A stretch of DNA of 63,022 bases, from assembly GCA_017391525.1 (NCBI GenBank), contig JAFOYE010000012.1, positions 64,001 to 127,022 on the forward strand, written 5' to 3'. Positions within the stretch are counted from its first letter, which is position 1. Each line of letters starts with the position of its first letter. Origin of the DNA: Paludibacteraceae bacterium. GTDB taxonomy: Bacteria > Bacteroidota > Bacteroidia > Bacteroidales > Paludibacteraceae. The position numbers and the translations under genes were made by a program. Shown here one piece after another: positions 1 to 9,482 of the stretch. The notes beneath the pieces are model-generated. The model had not been told where the DNA came from, made no database searches, and saw only the letters and a program-made list of their open reading frames with translations.

Positions 1-968
1 GTGAGGAAACGTTTTTCGCCTGTTTGCAAGTTTTGAATCATTAGACGATTTTCATCACTTTCGTAACCGTCTCGCTCCATAGATTGCCATGCTATCCATT
101 GTCCGTTAGCAGAAAAAGTTGGGTTGGTGTCATATCCACCATTGTCTTCGGTGAGGTTAGTATGCGTACCCGTCTCAATATCGTAGAGATAGATGTCGGA
201 ATTGGTTGATATAGCGTAGTCTAGTCCAGTCTTCTTACGGCACGTATAGGCTATCTGCTTACCATTTGGGTTCCATGCTAACTGTTCTACACCACCAAAA
301 GGCTTCATTGGCGATTCGTATGGTGTGCCTTCCAATAGATCAACACAGTTTATGGTTGAGAGTTGAGAGTCGATGGTTGATAGTTCGCAGAGGAATGGGT
401 GTGGTGCAGTCTCTGTCCACTCGTCCCAATGCTTGTACATTAAATCGTTTACTACTCGTCCAGATGCTAAAGGTAGATCTGGGTAAATGTCAGCAGTAGA
501 TGGGATGGTATTGACTTGTGCTATGAGTATGATTTTATTTCCTCGTGGAGAAACGAGGAAACCTTCAATTTCCTTGTCAAAACCAGTGAGGACTTTCTCG
601 CCAATCACCACTTGTCCATCTGCATTGATATAGCATAATTGTCCATTGTGCCAAGCTGGACTATGTCCAATGAATTCATTGATCACTTCTAATTTTTCGC
701 CTTTTACGCTTCGGTCGCGACAAACGCGTATCCAAGAGGTAGATCTATTCTCTTCGATACTATAATAACTAATGGTATATGCTATGAGTCCGGATGTTTG
801 ATCTGGATGTACGCTATTGATACGTCCCATTGCCCAAAGTGCTTCGGGGGTGAGACGTCCTCCTTCTATAGTTATTTCTGGTTTGTTAATAGGAGCTTTT
901 TTATTGTCCGCAGCCATTCCTGTGCTAGTGATAAGGGCTAGTGTTGCCATTAATATAAAATTACGCAT
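1..968 (-). CDS. S9-family serine peptidase, N-terminal part (cut by window edge)
   Basis: I translated this from the sequence: it opens at the ATG at 966-968 with a signal peptide (MRNFILMATLALITSTGMAA) and stays open to base 1, about 322 residues. The segments LTPEALWAMGRI, YYSIEENRSTSW and KHWDEWTETAPHPF are typical of the beta-propeller half of Bacteroidota dipeptidyl-peptidase/prolyl-oligopeptidase-like S9 enzymes, which release peptides from exported proteins or food protein in the periplasm. The catalytic Ser-Asp-His domain would lie beyond the window. A run of 7-base repeats (354-388) lies in frame and encodes the segment ELSTIDSQLSTIN, probably an inserted loop of the propeller. Family call is good; the exact DPP subtype cannot be told. 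Confidence 0.82.
   Translation of the reverse strand, partial: MRNFILMATLALITSTGMAADNKKAPINKPEITIEGGRLTPEALWAMGRINSVHPDQTSGLIAYTISYYSIEENRSTSWIRVCRDRSVKGEKLEVINEFIGHSPAWHNGQLCYINADGQVVIGEKVLTGFDKEIEGFLVSPRGNKIILIAQVNTIPSTADIYPDLPLASGRVVNDLMYKHWDEWTETAPHPFLCELSTIDSQLSTINCVDLLEGTPYESPMKPFGGVEQLAWNPNGKQIAYTCRKKTGLDYAISTNSDIYLYDIETGTHTNLTEDNGGYDTNPTFSANGQWIAWQSMERDGYESDENRLMIQNLQTGEKRFL
354..388 (-). repeat. 7-base repeat tract inside the S9 peptidase gene
   Basis: Five consecutive 7-base units (ggttgag, agttgag, agtcgat, ggttgat, agttcgc). The same unit type, as its complement CTTTCAA/CTCTCAA, fills intergenic gaps at 37.4 and 40.4 kb. Here it is translated without breaking the frame. Confidence 0.75.
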
Positions 969-1006
969 AAAGTTGTATATATTGTATATAGTATATCAAA
1001 ATCCCT

Positions 1007-1039
1007 GCAAAGGTACTAAAAAAAACATACATACACAAA
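1007..1039 (-). promoter_or_regulatory. Bacteroidota-type promoter of the S9 peptidase
   Basis: On the minus strand, TTTG (1036-1039) is followed after 20 bases by TACCTTTGC (1015-1007), matching the known TTTG / TAnnTTTG promoter of the Bacteroidota primary sigma factor. The ATG follows about 40 bases downstream. Confidence 0.8.
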
Positions 1040-1307
1040 CAAAATGCCATAATTTTAATAAAAGTGCCATTTGTATTCTTTGAACTTTTATTGTAAGTTC
1101 GTTGAACCATTGTGAATGTGTTGTGATTTTGTGCATAAATAATGTGGTGATATATGATTTGATTATATGAATATAAGGGAGTGGCTAAATGTTAGGAGAA
1201 TCATGCAAAAGTATTGAATTTTGTAAGTATTTTTGTTCTTTTTGGGGTAAAATTAAAGAGAAATAATAAAAAAGTATAGACAAAAGATAAAAAAAGTGAA
1301 AAAAAAC

Positions 1308-1339
1308 TTGTGTAATTAAAAAAGTTTGTTTACCTTTGC
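1308..1339 (+). promoter_or_regulatory. promoter of the 76-residue lipoprotein
   Basis: TTG (1308-1310), 20 bases, TACCTTTGC (1331-1339). The predicted start of transcription leaves a leader of roughly 95 bases before the ATG at 1443, long for this promoter class. Confidence 0.8.
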
Positions 1340-1442
1340 AGAAGATTAAAGATATATTCTTGTTCTTGATTAAAGAAATAAACAAGAGTAATGATGAAAT
1401 TATTACAACAACCCTTAATATTAACTTTTAAATTTTAAGATT

Positions 1443-1673
1443 ATGAAACTAAAATCAATCCTAGTTATTGCTTTGGTAGCAATTATGTCAGCTTGTACAT
1501 CTACTGATTCTTTGGTAAAAGATTATGTAGCAGCTTGCAAAGAAGGTGACACTGAGAAAATGGAAGAGTTGGCAAAAGAACTTGAAGAAGTTGAGGATGA
1601 ATTGACAGATGAGCAAGTAGCAGAAGTAGCAGCTGCAACTTTAGCAGCAGCATTTGGCGGTGCTATGGATTAA
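1443..1673 (+). CDS. small lipoprotein of unknown function
   Basis: The 76-residue product has a short signal peptide ending in the lipobox IMSAC, so Cys17 should be lipidated and the protein tethered to the cell envelope. The mature part is about 58 residues, strongly acidic and Ala-rich (DTEKMEELAKELEEVEDEL, then EVAAATLAAAFGGAMD), with the look of an alpha-helical hairpin. It is a self-contained transcription unit: own promoter, long leader, and a strong hairpin terminator 28 bases after the stop. I do not recognise the family. Similar small acidic lipoproteins are common in Bacteroidales but I cannot assign a role. Confidence 0.8.
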   Translation: MKLKSILVIALVAIMSACTSTDSLVKDYVAACKEGDTEKMEELAKELEEVEDELTDEQVAEVAAATLAAAFGGAMD

Positions 1674-1700
1674 TGTTTATTAATAAACAAGAAATCATTA

Positions 1701-1731
1701 AAAAAACAGCAGGAATTCCTGCTGTTTTTTT
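1701..1731. terminator. bidirectional terminator between the lipoprotein and folA
   Basis: A perfect palindrome, CAGCAGGAATTCCTGCTG (1707-1724), has six A before it and seven T after it, so it can end transcription from both the rightward lipoprotein gene and the leftward folA operon. Confidence 0.9.
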
Positions 1732-1752
1732 ATTGTCTATGTAACTTAACCT

Positions 1753-2244
1753 TTATTTCCTCCTATAATACGTCGCAAAAGTAAAAGCATAGTCGTGTTT
1801 TTCGTCTGCTTCGTGACGTTCTTTTTCTATACATTGCCAAATCGTTGGATCAATCTCAGGGAAGAAGGTGTCTGCATCCTCCCAACAATGGTGGATATGT
1901 GTGATATGTAGTTCGTTGACTAATGGTATAAACTGACGATATACTTCACCACCACCGATGATAAAAACCTGCTCGTTGGCATCTACTATGTTTAGTAATT
2001 CCTCAATGGAGTGAGCCACCTCCGTGTTCTCGTATGTGAAAGTTGTGTCGCGTGTCAGTACGATATTGCGGCGGTTTGGTAATGGGCGACGAGGTAGGGA
2101 GAAGAACGTCTTTTTTCCCATAACGACTGTAGCACCTGTAGTAAGTGCTTTGAAATGCTTGAGATCATCAGGCAAATAGCATAGCAAATCATCAGACTTA
2201 CCTATGGCATAGTTCTCGGATATAGCAACAATGATGGATAACAT
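1753..2244 (-). CDS. folA: dihydrofolate reductase
   Basis: NADPH-dependent reduction of dihydrofolate to tetrahydrofolate in the cytoplasm, needed to recycle the dihydrofolate made by the neighbouring thymidylate synthase. The 163-residue length is normal. The N-terminus SIIVAISENYAIGK, the loop LPDDLKHFK with the catalytic acid Asp27, and IIGGGEVYRQF in the nucleotide-binding part are clear. The residues just before the active-site loop are Leu-Cys at positions 21-22 where the family nearly always has Pro/Leu-Trp, an unusual exchange. It lies 15 bases downstream of thyA in the same direction, the classic thyA-folA pair, and ends before a bidirectional terminator. Confidence 0.95.
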   Translation of the reverse strand: MLSIIVAISENYAIGKSDDLLCYLPDDLKHFKALTTGATVVMGKKTFFSLPRRPLPNRRNIVLTRDTTFTYENTEVAHSIEELLNIVDANEQVFIIGGGEVYRQFIPLVNELHITHIHHCWEDADTFFPEIDPTIWQCIEKERHEADEKHDYAFTFATYYRRK

Positions 2245-2259
2245 AATCTTAATTTAAAA

Positions 2260-3054
2260 TTAGACTGCCACTATACCAGGGATATGAGGGTGAGGATTGT
2301 AGTCCACAAGAGTAAAGTCTTCGAACTTGAAATCAAACAAGTCTTTTACCTCAGGATTAATAATCATTTTAGGTAACGCACGCGTGTCGCGCGTGAGTTG
2401 TAATTCTACTTGTTCAAAGTGATTGGTATAGATATGTGCATCGCCAAACGTGTGAACAAAATCACCCGCCTTCAATCCTGTTACTTGTGCCATCATCATG
2501 AGAAGTAATGCATATGAAGCAATGTTAAATGGCACACCAAGGAAAATGTCTGCAGAACGTTGATACAACTGTAAACTTAATCGACCATCCGCTACATAGA
2601 ATTGGAATAGAGTATGACATGGGGGCAAAGCCATATTGTTGACCTCTGCTACGTTCCAAGCGCTGACAATATGACGGCGTGAGTCAGGGTTGTTTTTTAT
2701 CTGCTCTATGAGCAATTTGATTTGGTCAATATGTCCACCTTGGTAATCTGGCCAAGAACGCCATTGGTGTCCATACACAGGACCTAGTTCGCCATTTTCG
2801 TCTGCCCATTCATTCCAAATGCGTACACCATGATCTTGGAGATACTTGACATTGGTATCACCTTTGAGAAACCACAGTAGCTCATATATGATGGATTTGA
2901 GATGGAGTTTCTTGGTGGTTAAAAGAGGAAATCCTTCCTCTAAGTTAAAACGCATTTGATGACCGAAGACAGATTTAGTACCTGTACCGGTACGGTCTTG
3001 CTTGAGTGTACCTTCCGTGAGGACACGTTGGCAGAGTTCAAGATATTGTTTCAT
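2260..3054 (-). CDS. thyA: thymidylate synthase
   Basis: Converts dUMP and methylene-tetrahydrofolate to dTMP and dihydrofolate. The 264 residues match the short bacterial ThyA form. The catalytic cysteine lies in [13 protein letters not shown], followed by the dUMP-binding segments [20 protein letters not shown] and HIYTNHFEQ, and the protein ends in the conserved IPGIVAV-type tail. The start is one base from the stop of the PorE-like gene upstream and folA follows 15 bases downstream, so the three are probably cotranscribed. Confidence 0.97.
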   Translation of the reverse strand: MKQYLELCQRVLTEGTLKQDRTGTGTKSVFGHQMRFNLEEGFPLLTTKKLHLKSIIYELLWFLKGDTNVKYLQDHGVRIWNEWADENGELGPVYGHQWRSWPDYQGGHIDQIKLLIEQIKNNPDSRRHIVSAWNVAEVNNMALPPCHTLFQFYVADGRLSLQLYQRSADIFLGVPFNIASYALLLMMMAQVTGLKAGDFVHTFGDAHIYTNHFEQVELQLTRDTRALPKMIINPEVKDLFDFKFEDFTLVDYNPHPHIPGIVAV

Positions 3055-3055
3055 A

Positions 3056-5092
3056 TTAATACAAATTATACGTTGTTTTTAGAACACGGAACTCAGTACG
3101 ACGATTAAGCGAGTTACATATCTCTTGTTGAGTTTCCGGTAATGTTAGAATAAATGCTTCATCCAAGACTTGATTTTTTGGCAAGAATGGATATTGCTTG
3201 TGTAGAGCATCGGTTACAACAACAGGTTTTTCTTCTCCATATCCTACAGGCGTTAAGCGTTTGTTTTCTATGCCATGTTTGATTAGGTAATTAACCACGG
3301 ATTGGGCACGGCGCAAAGCTAATTGTTGATTGGCTTGATTGTTACCTACCATATCCGTATGAGCAGCTAATTCAATCGTGATATTTGGATTGTCGTTGAG
3401 CAGTTTGACAAGCGCATTGAGACCTTTCTCCGAATCAGGAGTCAGTTCCCAACTACCAAACTTGAAGAAGATATTTTCCATCTTCACAGGTTTGGAAATA
3501 GGTGCCAGAGAGAAGTCTTGTTGGTAGGTATAACTATCTGTTAGTCCTTCTGTAGTAAATAGGTGTTTCTCGTTGAGGAATCCACGAGCGTTAATGAGCA
3601 TTGCATAGTGTACATCCTTGTTGAGTTTAAGACGATATGTACCATCACGGCGGATTTGTGTCTTGACGTTGGTACCATCGTTTCCAATGAGTCGTAGTGA
3701 TGCTTCTGTTAGATTTTGACCTTCGCTATCAGAGATGGTTCCTTCAATGATGAGTTCCATTTGAGGCAAGTGGAATGAGTAGATGAGATCATAACCTTTC
3801 TTTTGTCCACGATTGGATGAGAAGAATCCTTCTTCTTGCTCACCAGCGAAAGTAATGCCAAAGTCGTCACCGGATGAATTGAATGGTACTCCCATGTTAA
3901 AGACATTCCAAACGGTATCTTGGCGAATAGCATAGAATAAATCAAGTCCTCCTAATCCAGGATGTCCTTTAGAAGAGAAATAGAGTCTGCCGTCAGGACG
4001 TATATATGGGAACATCTCGTCGTCTGAAGTGTTGATGGTAGGTCCTAGGTTGATAATTTCATCCCAATTACCACCGTTATTGATGGCCATATATATATCT
4101 TTGCCTCCATATCCTCCTGGTGCATCACTGACAAAAAAGAGAGTGTCACCAGTCATATTGATACTAGGGTGTGCAACGGTGATGCTACTATCATTGAATA
4201 ATCGTAATTCCTGTGCTTCGCTCCACTCGCCACTAGCACGTTGTGAAGTGTATATTTTTGCACCCACGTCTTGTCCACTGATAGGTTTGGAGTAGGTAAG
4301 ATACATGGTTTTTCCGTCTGCAGAGAAAGAGCACACGCCAAGTTCAACGCTAGAGGTTTGTTTTTGAACAGTAGATTCTTCTGATTCTTCGGTTTCTGTG
4401 TCATACAAACCTTCGCATAGCATGATTTCTTCCCATTGACCAGCAGCGTTCTTGCGTGCAGAATAGAGATTGAAGGTGGGTGAACCGGTTACACCAGAGT
4501 TGCGTACTTTCTTTTTATTGGAAGATGATTGCTCTTGGCGATTGGATGTGAAGACGATGGCGTCCGCCGAAGAAGTGATGAAAGCAGGGGCTAAGTTAGA
4601 AGAGCGTTTTGCATTGAATTCTTTGGCTGGGGTAACCTTGTAGCGTGAGTGTGTTTTTTTCCACTCGTCAGCCTTTAGACAAGCATACTTGCCAGCTTGT
4701 GCAATATAATCGTTAGGATGTTGCTCTAGGTAAATCTCGTACTGTTTGATAGCTTCCTTGTATTTGCCTTGATACTGCAAGGTTTGTGCATAGTGGATAT
4801 AGACTATGGAGTCTGGGTAGTTGTATCGAATTGCATTTTTGTATGCAGTATTGGCTTTTGAACTATTGAGAATACGATAGCATTCTCCTTGTTGGAAGGC
4901 AACATGTGCACGCAAATCCTTGTCTTTGTTATTGATTTGTTTGTAAGTCTGTCTGTACATTTCGGCAGCGGTATAGTATTCTCCAATATTATACTTTTTA
5001 TCTGCTCGTTTAATGCGTGAGGCAATACTACAAGATTGGACAATTGTAGCAAGTATGAGAACAATGAATATGATGATATGTTTAGAGTGCAT
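3056..5092 (-). CDS. porE: PorE-like T9SS lipoprotein (TPR, PD40 propeller, OmpA)
   Basis: The 678-residue product has, in order: signal peptide with lipobox VQSC; TPR-like helices (about 25-140); a PD40/WD40-type propeller with repeats such as [17 protein letters not shown] and [17 protein letters not shown] (about 170-440); a small beta-sandwich (about 450-530); and a C-terminal OmpA domain with peptidoglycan-binding signature [19 protein letters not shown]. This is the layout known for PorE, which links the T9SS complex to peptidoglycan at the outer membrane. The ATG at 5090-5092 is preferred over an upstream in-frame TTG. It stands between a degenerate M23 gene and thyA. Other Bacteroidota TPR-PD40-OmpA proteins share the layout, so identity as PorE rather than a paralogue is likely but unproven. 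Confidence 0.78.
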   Translation of the reverse strand: MHSKHIIIFIVLILATIVQSCSIASRIKRADKKYNIGEYYTAAEMYRQTYKQINNKDKDLRAHVAFQQGECYRILNSSKANTAYKNAIRYNYPDSIVYIHYAQTLQYQGKYKEAIKQYEIYLEQHPNDYIAQAGKYACLKADEWKKTHSRYKVTPAKEFNAKRSSNLAPAFITSSADAIVFTSNRQEQSSSNKKKVRNSGVTGSPTFNLYSARKNAAGQWEEIMLCEGLYDTETEESEESTVQKQTSSVELGVCSFSADGKTMYLTYSKPISGQDVGAKIYTSQRASGEWSEAQELRLFNDSSITVAHPSINMTGDTLFFVSDAPGGYGGKDIYMAINNGGNWDEIINLGPTINTSDDEMFPYIRPDGRLYFSSKGHPGLGGLDLFYAIRQDTVWNVFNMGVPFNSSGDDFGITFAGEQEEGFFSSNRGQKKGYDLIYSFHLPQMELIIEGTISDSEGQNLTEASLRLIGNDGTNVKTQIRRDGTYRLKLNKDVHYAMLINARGFLNEKHLFTTEGLTDSYTYQQDFSLAPISKPVKMENIFFKFGSWELTPDSEKGLNALVKLLNDNPNITIELAAHTDMVGNNQANQQLALRRAQSVVNYLIKHGIENKRLTPVGYGEEKPVVVTDALHKQYPFLPKNQVLDEAFILTLPETQQEICNSLNRRTEFRVLKTTYNLY

Positions 5093-5113
5093 GAGCAATG
5101 TATAAGATCTTTG

Positions 5114-5956
5114 TTAAAAAACTATATATTCTTCGGGATTGACAGCTTGACCATTTTTCCATAGTTCGAATTGCATCTCTTGGTTGTTAAAAATACCAAT
5201 AGCTTCTCCTACACTCACTTTATCACCCACGTTCTTAAGTGGTTGGTCAATGCCTTTGTAAATAGATGTGAACTGTGCGTGTTGGATAGTGATGATGTAG
5301 TGCAAATTAAAGTCGTATGTTTGTTGTATGATCGTTCCATCTAATACGGCAGAAACGTTCTTGTTGTCAAAACTGCTGATTGTGATAGCAAATTGACGAT
5401 TCTCTGGTGCAAAATGTTTACTGATAGTACCATGTGTAGGTGCTATGAAATTAGATAAATGTGAAGTGTTGGTTGATTGTATTGTCTCAAAGAGTTGTAG
5501 GTTGTCTTTTTCTTGTTCTTCGTATTCCGCTAAAAACTCTTCGGTGGCTTGGTTTTTTGCTGTTATAAGTTCTTCTTTGGCGACAAGTTGTATAGAGTCA
5601 AGGCTTTGGATTGTATCAGAGGAGACTTCTCCTGCAACAACCTGACGGATGATGTCAACGTACTGACGTTGTATCTCGAGTTCGTGCTCTAATGAATCCA
5701 CTTTGACGGAAGCACTCATTAGTTCAGGTCTAAGGTTTTCAACTTGGCGTCCAGGTATATACTCCTGCATATCAGGTAACGCCATAGAAATTAGTACCCA
5801 CGATGCAAACATAAAGAGGATCACTAGAAATATGATTCCTAGAATGTTGATTCTTATATGTTTGCGTTCGGCTAGCGTTTTGGCATCGATAATACTAATG
5901 CGGTATGACACTAGCATGCGTCTCCAAATAGATGGTTTCTTTTTGTCGCCTTTCAT
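5114..5956 (-). CDS. membrane-anchored M23/LytM-like protein lacking its catalytic residues
   Basis: 280 residues: a basic cytoplasmic start, one membrane segment (about 33-58, IRINILGIIFLVILFMFASW), a periplasmic coiled-coil-like stretch (about 75-165) and a C-terminal LytM fold (about 170-280; FIAPTHGTISKHF, NVSAVLDGTII, GDKVSVGEAIGIF, FELWKNGQAVNPEEYI). The zinc and catalytic ligands of active M23 peptidases are missing: the HxxxD site reads FAITI, the Y-x-HL site reads YKGI, and the late HxH site reads EMQFELW. Known degenerate LytM proteins (EnvC, NlpD type) regulate other cell-wall hydrolases; a similar regulatory or scaffold role is inferred. It is followed 21 bases later by the PorE-like gene. 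Confidence 0.85.
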   Translation of the reverse strand: MKGDKKKPSIWRRMLVSYRISIIDAKTLAERKHIRINILGIIFLVILFMFASWVLISMALPDMQEYIPGRQVENLRPELMSASVKVDSLEHELEIQRQYVDIIRQVVAGEVSSDTIQSLDSIQLVAKEELITAKNQATEEFLAEYEEQEKDNLQLFETIQSTNTSHLSNFIAPTHGTISKHFAPENRQFAITISSFDNKNVSAVLDGTIIQQTYDFNLHYIITIQHAQFTSIYKGIDQPLKNVGDKVSVGEAIGIFNNQEMQFELWKNGQAVNPEEYIVF

Positions 5957-6002
5957 TGTTTTATGTGAATGTCGATTTGTTCGACTTGAGTGTATGTCAG
6001 TA

Positions 6003-6034
6003 TCTGTAGACCGTTCAACAAAACGGTCTACAGA
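6003..6034. repeat. perfect 13-bp inverted repeat between fumarase and the M23-like gene
   Basis: TCTGTAGACCGTT (6003-6015) and its exact complement (6022-6034) around a 6-base loop, in the 100-base gap after the fumarase stop. There is no T-run on the leftward strand, so it may be a protein-binding site, a processing hairpin or a weak terminator rather than a canonical one. Confidence 0.7.
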
Positions 6035-6055
6035 TTGACAATGGTAATAATGTGC

Positions 6056-7696
6056 TTATTTGATGATGGTGCAACCCTCGCAAGGTTTGAGTTGCTTGAA
6101 GAAGTCGTTGCCTTTATCATCTACAAGGATGAAAGCAGGGAAATTCTCTACATCAATTTTCCATATAGCTTCCATACCCAGTTCAGGGTACTCTACGCAC
6201 TCGATAGATTTGATGTTCTCTTGTGCAAGGATAGCTGCAGGACCACCGATAGAACCAAGATAAAAACCACCATGTTTTTGGCATGCGTTGGTCACGTCAA
6301 TAGTACGATTGCCCTTAGCGAGCATGATGAGGCTACCACCATGATCTTGGAACTCATCTACGTAAGGATCCATACGTCCAGCGGTAGTTGGGCCCATAGA
6401 GCCACATGGCATACCTGCAGGAGTCTTGGCTGGTCCAGCATAGTAAATAGGGTGGTTCTTGAGGTATTCCGGCATACCTTCACCTGCATCAAGGCGAGCT
6501 TTGATCTTAGCATGAGCGATGTCACGACCTACGATAATGGTACCATTGAGCGAGAGACGTGTGCCGATAGGGTATTGGCTGAGAATCTTGCAAACATCTG
6601 CCATTGGTTGGTTGAGGTCAATACGTACTGCATCGCCTTCGCCTGCTTGACGCAATTCCTCTGGGATGAGTGAAGCTGGATTGTTGTCCATCTTCTCAAT
6701 CCAAATACCATCTTTGTTGATTTTACACTTGATATTACGGTCTGCAGAGCAGCTCACTCCGAGTCCGATAGGGCAACTAGCACCATGGCGTGGAAGACGG
6801 ATAACGCGGATATCGTGCGCCATATACTTGCCACCAAATTGTGCACCTAAACCAATCTTATATGCCTCTTGTAGGAGTTGTTCCTCAAGTTCAATATCGC
6901 GGAAAGCACGACCTGTTTCGTCACCTGTAGTAGGAAGAGTGTCGTAATAGTGGGTAGAAGCGAGCTTAACGGTAAGCAAGTTCTTCTCAGCGCTAGTTCC
7001 ACCGATAACAAATGCAATGTGGTATGGAGGGCAAGCTGCAGTACCGAGGCTCTTCATCTTCTCTACGAGGAATGGGATGAGTGTACCAGGGTTTTGAATA
7101 CGAGCTTTGGTCTCTTGATAGAGGTAAGTCTTGTTAGCAGAACCACCACCCTTGGTAACGCAGAGGAAGTGATATTCCATACCCTCGCAAGCTTCAAGGT
7201 CGATTTGAGCAGGAAGGTTGCATTTGGTATTTACCTCGTCGTACATGTTCAGTGGAGCATTTTGAGAGTAGCGTAGGTTACGCTCGGTGTAGGTGAGGTA
7301 AACGCCTTTGCTGAGTGCTTCTTCATCGCAATATCCTGTCCAAACTTGTTGACCTTTTTCTCCGTGTATAATAGCAGTTCCAGTATCTTGGCAAAGAGGT
7401 AATTGACCTTTGCATGAAACCTCTGCGTTGCGCAGGAAAGTGAGCGCAACATATTTATCATTAGCACTAGCCTCTGGGTCACGGAGGATTTTTGCTACTT
7501 GTTCGTTGTGGCTACGACGTAACATGAAACTTACGTCAGAGAATGCTGCATTAGCCATTTTGGTTAGGCCTTCTGCTTCGATTTTGAGCATAGGCTTTCC
7601 TTCGAATTCGCCAACAGACACATGGTCTTTGGTTAACAAATAATACTCTGTTTCATCCTTACCAAGTTGAAACATTGGTGCATACTTAAATTCCAT
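6056..7696 (-). CDS. fumB: class I fumarate hydratase (iron-sulfur, fused alpha-beta)
   Basis: Interconverts fumarate and malate with an oxygen-sensitive 4Fe-4S cluster, in the cytoplasm. At 546 residues it is the full fused form. Candidate cluster cysteines lie in QLPLCQDTG (about 110), in a [11 protein letters not shown] segment (about 225) and in [11 protein letters not shown] (about 320); the C-terminal beta part has [11 protein letters not shown] and [15 protein letters not shown]. It is expected in an anaerobe using the reductive branch of the citric acid cycle to make succinate. The start is 12 bases after the lpxL stop, so it is in the leftward cdsA-lpxL-fum run. FumA and FumB cannot be told apart from sequence; the symbol is nominal. 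Confidence 0.93.
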   Translation of the reverse strand: MEFKYAPMFQLGKDETEYYLLTKDHVSVGEFEGKPMLKIEAEGLTKMANAAFSDVSFMLRRSHNEQVAKILRDPEASANDKYVALTFLRNAEVSCKGQLPLCQDTGTAIIHGEKGQQVWTGYCDEEALSKGVYLTYTERNLRYSQNAPLNMYDEVNTKCNLPAQIDLEACEGMEYHFLCVTKGGGSANKTYLYQETKARIQNPGTLIPFLVEKMKSLGTAACPPYHIAFVIGGTSAEKNLLTVKLASTHYYDTLPTTGDETGRAFRDIELEEQLLQEAYKIGLGAQFGGKYMAHDIRVIRLPRHGASCPIGLGVSCSADRNIKCKINKDGIWIEKMDNNPASLIPEELRQAGEGDAVRIDLNQPMADVCKILSQYPIGTRLSLNGTIIVGRDIAHAKIKARLDAGEGMPEYLKNHPIYYAGPAKTPAGMPCGSMGPTTAGRMDPYVDEFQDHGGSLIMLAKGNRTIDVTNACQKHGGFYLGSIGGPAAILAQENIKSIECVEYPELGMEAIWKIDVENFPAFILVDDKGNDFFKQLKPCEGCTIIK

Positions 7697-7707
7697 GATT
7701 TCTATGA

Positions 7708-8601
7708 TTAATTGTGTTGTTTTACGTGTTTGAGTCTTTCACTTTCACTTTTATTCCATTTCCATCTATTGTGTGTCCACAGCCACATGTGTGGTTGTTG
7801 TTTGATGTTTTGCTCGAGCAGTTGTACGTATTTAAGTGTGATTTGCTGCTCGGACATAGAAGTTGGATCTTCAGTTACGAGTTCGAAACGAACATGGTAA
7901 TGTCCACGCTTAGGACATGTGATGCGTGCAAAAACTGCGCTATAACCAAACTTATGTGCGAGTGTTTCTCCTCCATCTAGGAATGCTGTTTCTTGGTTGA
8001 GAAATGTGGTCCAAACTTTGGCGTTGTTAGGTGTAGGTTTTTGATCTGCGAGCAGAGCAACGATGAATGAATTGGGTTCGTTGCGTAGTGCAACAAGTTT
8101 GCGAAGCAGTTGGTGCTTTTCTACGCATATACCACCTCGTCTAGTACGTATGGTGTTCATGTCTTTATCACTGCGTGGGTTAGATAATTTTCTATAAACG
8201 CAAAGAGCAAGTGTGGATGAATCCTTGAAACGGTGTCCAATATCCGCCATCCACTCCCAATTGCACATATGTCCTAGATAGATGATGGTACCTTTTGTCT
8301 TATGAGATAAATCCTCCACTAAATCGAAATTTTCGAATTCAACGCGTTGAAGCATTTCTTCGTCAGAAATACGATATGCATAAGCAATCTCTACGAGAAG
8401 GTCGGAGAGATGGCGATAAAAAGCATTGACGATGGTTTCTCTCTCTTGAGGTGACTTCTCTGGAAATGATCGCTGTATATTTTTACGAACGAGTTTTAAC
8501 CGATAGCGCACTATATAGCGTGCTAATGGGTAAATCAAGTAGTCAGCAACCCAATAGAGGAAAGATAAGGGAAAAAGACTGAAGAATCGAATCCAGAACA
8601 T
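7708..8601 (-). CDS. lpxL: lipid A lauroyl/myristoyl-type acyltransferase (LpxL/HtrB family)
   Basis: 297 residues with an N-terminal membrane anchor ([26 protein letters not shown]). The family's catalytic H-x4-D/E motif is visible as HMCNWE (about residues 91-96) in [14 protein letters not shown], followed by ADQKPTP and a C-terminal LWTHNRWK. Enzymes of this family transfer a secondary acyl chain to Kdo-lipid A or related LPS intermediates at the inner membrane. It is separated from cdsA by 23 bases that consist of a 7-base repeat tract. Confidence 0.88.
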   Translation of the reverse strand: MFWIRFFSLFPLSFLYWVADYLIYPLARYIVRYRLKLVRKNIQRSFPEKSPQERETIVNAFYRHLSDLLVEIAYAYRISDEEMLQRVEFENFDLVEDLSHKTKGTIIYLGHMCNWEWMADIGHRFKDSSTLALCVYRKLSNPRSDKDMNTIRTRRGGICVEKHQLLRKLVALRNEPNSFIVALLADQKPTPNNAKVWTTFLNQETAFLDGGETLAHKFGYSAVFARITCPKRGHYHVRFELVTEDPTSMSEQQITLKYVQLLEQNIKQQPHMWLWTHNRWKWNKSESERLKHVKQHN

Positions 8602-8629
8602 GTTTAGCGTTTAGTGTTTAATGTTTAGA
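8602..8629. repeat. 7-base repeat tract filling the cdsA-lpxL gap
   Basis: Four units (gtttagc, gtttagt, gtttaat, gtttaga) run from the base before the lpxL ATG through the cdsA stop codon. The same TTTA-containing unit in complement recurs at 29.3 and 36.5 kb. Confidence 0.8.
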
Positions 8630-9458
8630 GGTAAACGAATAGTAAATATGTCACAGGAACGGCAAGTAGGAGACTATCAAAACGATCAAGGATACCACCA
8701 TGTCCAGGAAGGAATTTACCCGAATCCTTGACTCCTAAAGTGCGCTTGAAAAGGCTCTCGATGAGGTCGCCTAGTGTGCCGAAGATGCCTATTGTTAATG
8801 CAAAGAGCATACTGTCAAGTAGTGGATATGCAGTAAGTGATAGTCCTGCGGTCCAACTTAGGTGATAGAAAAGATAACCTGCTGCAAGGTCGAAGATCAA
8901 ACCACCGATGAGCCCCTCCCAAGATTTAGCAGGACTAACGCGTGGAAACATCTTGTGATTGCCTCCTTTGCGCTTAGACATGAGCGAACCTACAATATAA
9001 GCCCCACTATCGTTGATCCAAATGATAGCAAAAAGTGCTAGCAGTAGAAACTTGTTGTCAAGAAAGAAGAGTCCATTCATCAAAGCAAATGGAAGTGCAA
9101 CCATGATTTGACTATTGCAGAGATTGCCCCAACTACGAATAGGATCTTTTTGTGCATCAAATAGTTCTTGTATGATGGCAACTATGAGTGTACCTAAATA
9201 CCCAAAGAAAAGCCATTTGGCCTGTGGGAATCCTGCAAAATAGAAGAATGTGCAAGTAAATAACAATACACCAGCAGCCATAGCATATGAGGTGGATTTG
9301 ATAGATGCACCAAGTAGTTTATGATGTTCTCGAATGGCGAGAAGCGTAATGATCATAAAAACAGCTCCAAAATAGAATGGATTATCTGCCAAAATGGTGG
9401 CAATCACTATGCCCGCATAAACGATGGCAGATAGAGTTCTTTGTATAAAATTATTCAT
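8625..9458 (-). CDS. cdsA: phosphatidate cytidylyltransferase
   Basis: Makes CDP-diacylglycerol from phosphatidate and CTP, the branch point for membrane phospholipids. It is a multi-spanning membrane protein of 277 residues from the chosen start (MNNFIQRTLSAIVYAG). The family signature is intact near the C-terminus: SPAKSWEGLIGGLI, then LGDLIESLFKRTLGVKDSG and LPGHGGILDRFDSLL. I place the start at the ATG at 9456-9458; a longer frame to 9521 would put the promoter inside the gene. The stop codon sits inside a 7-base repeat tract. Confidence 0.93.
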   Translation of the reverse strand: MNNFIQRTLSAIVYAGIVIATILADNPFYFGAVFMIITLLAIREHHKLLGASIKSTSYAMAAGVLLFTCTFFYFAGFPQAKWLFFGYLGTLIVAIIQELFDAQKDPIRSWGNLCNSQIMVALPFALMNGLFFLDNKFLLLALFAIIWINDSGAYIVGSLMSKRKGGNHKMFPRVSPAKSWEGLIGGLIFDLAAGYLFYHLSWTAGLSLTAYPLLDSMLFALTIGIFGTLGDLIESLFKRTLGVKDSGKFLPGHGGILDRFDSLLLAVPVTYLLFVYL

Positions 9459-9482
9459 TTTTATCAGTTTTTTCGCAAATAA

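Larger units (their letters stand above)
969..1442. other. AT-rich divergent intergenic region
   Basis: No convincing gene. It holds a leftward promoter for the S9 peptidase (1007-1039), a rightward promoter for the small lipoprotein (1308-1339) and a roughly 95-base leader before that lipoprotein's ATG. The 66-codon leftward frame near 1185-1385 is low-complexity and contains the lipoprotein promoter, so it is not called. Confidence 0.6.

Noticed and set aside
1185..1385. 66-codon leftward hydrophobic frame
   Set aside because: Low-complexity AT-rich DNA that contains the promoter of the downstream lipoprotein gene; no start context or conserved pattern.
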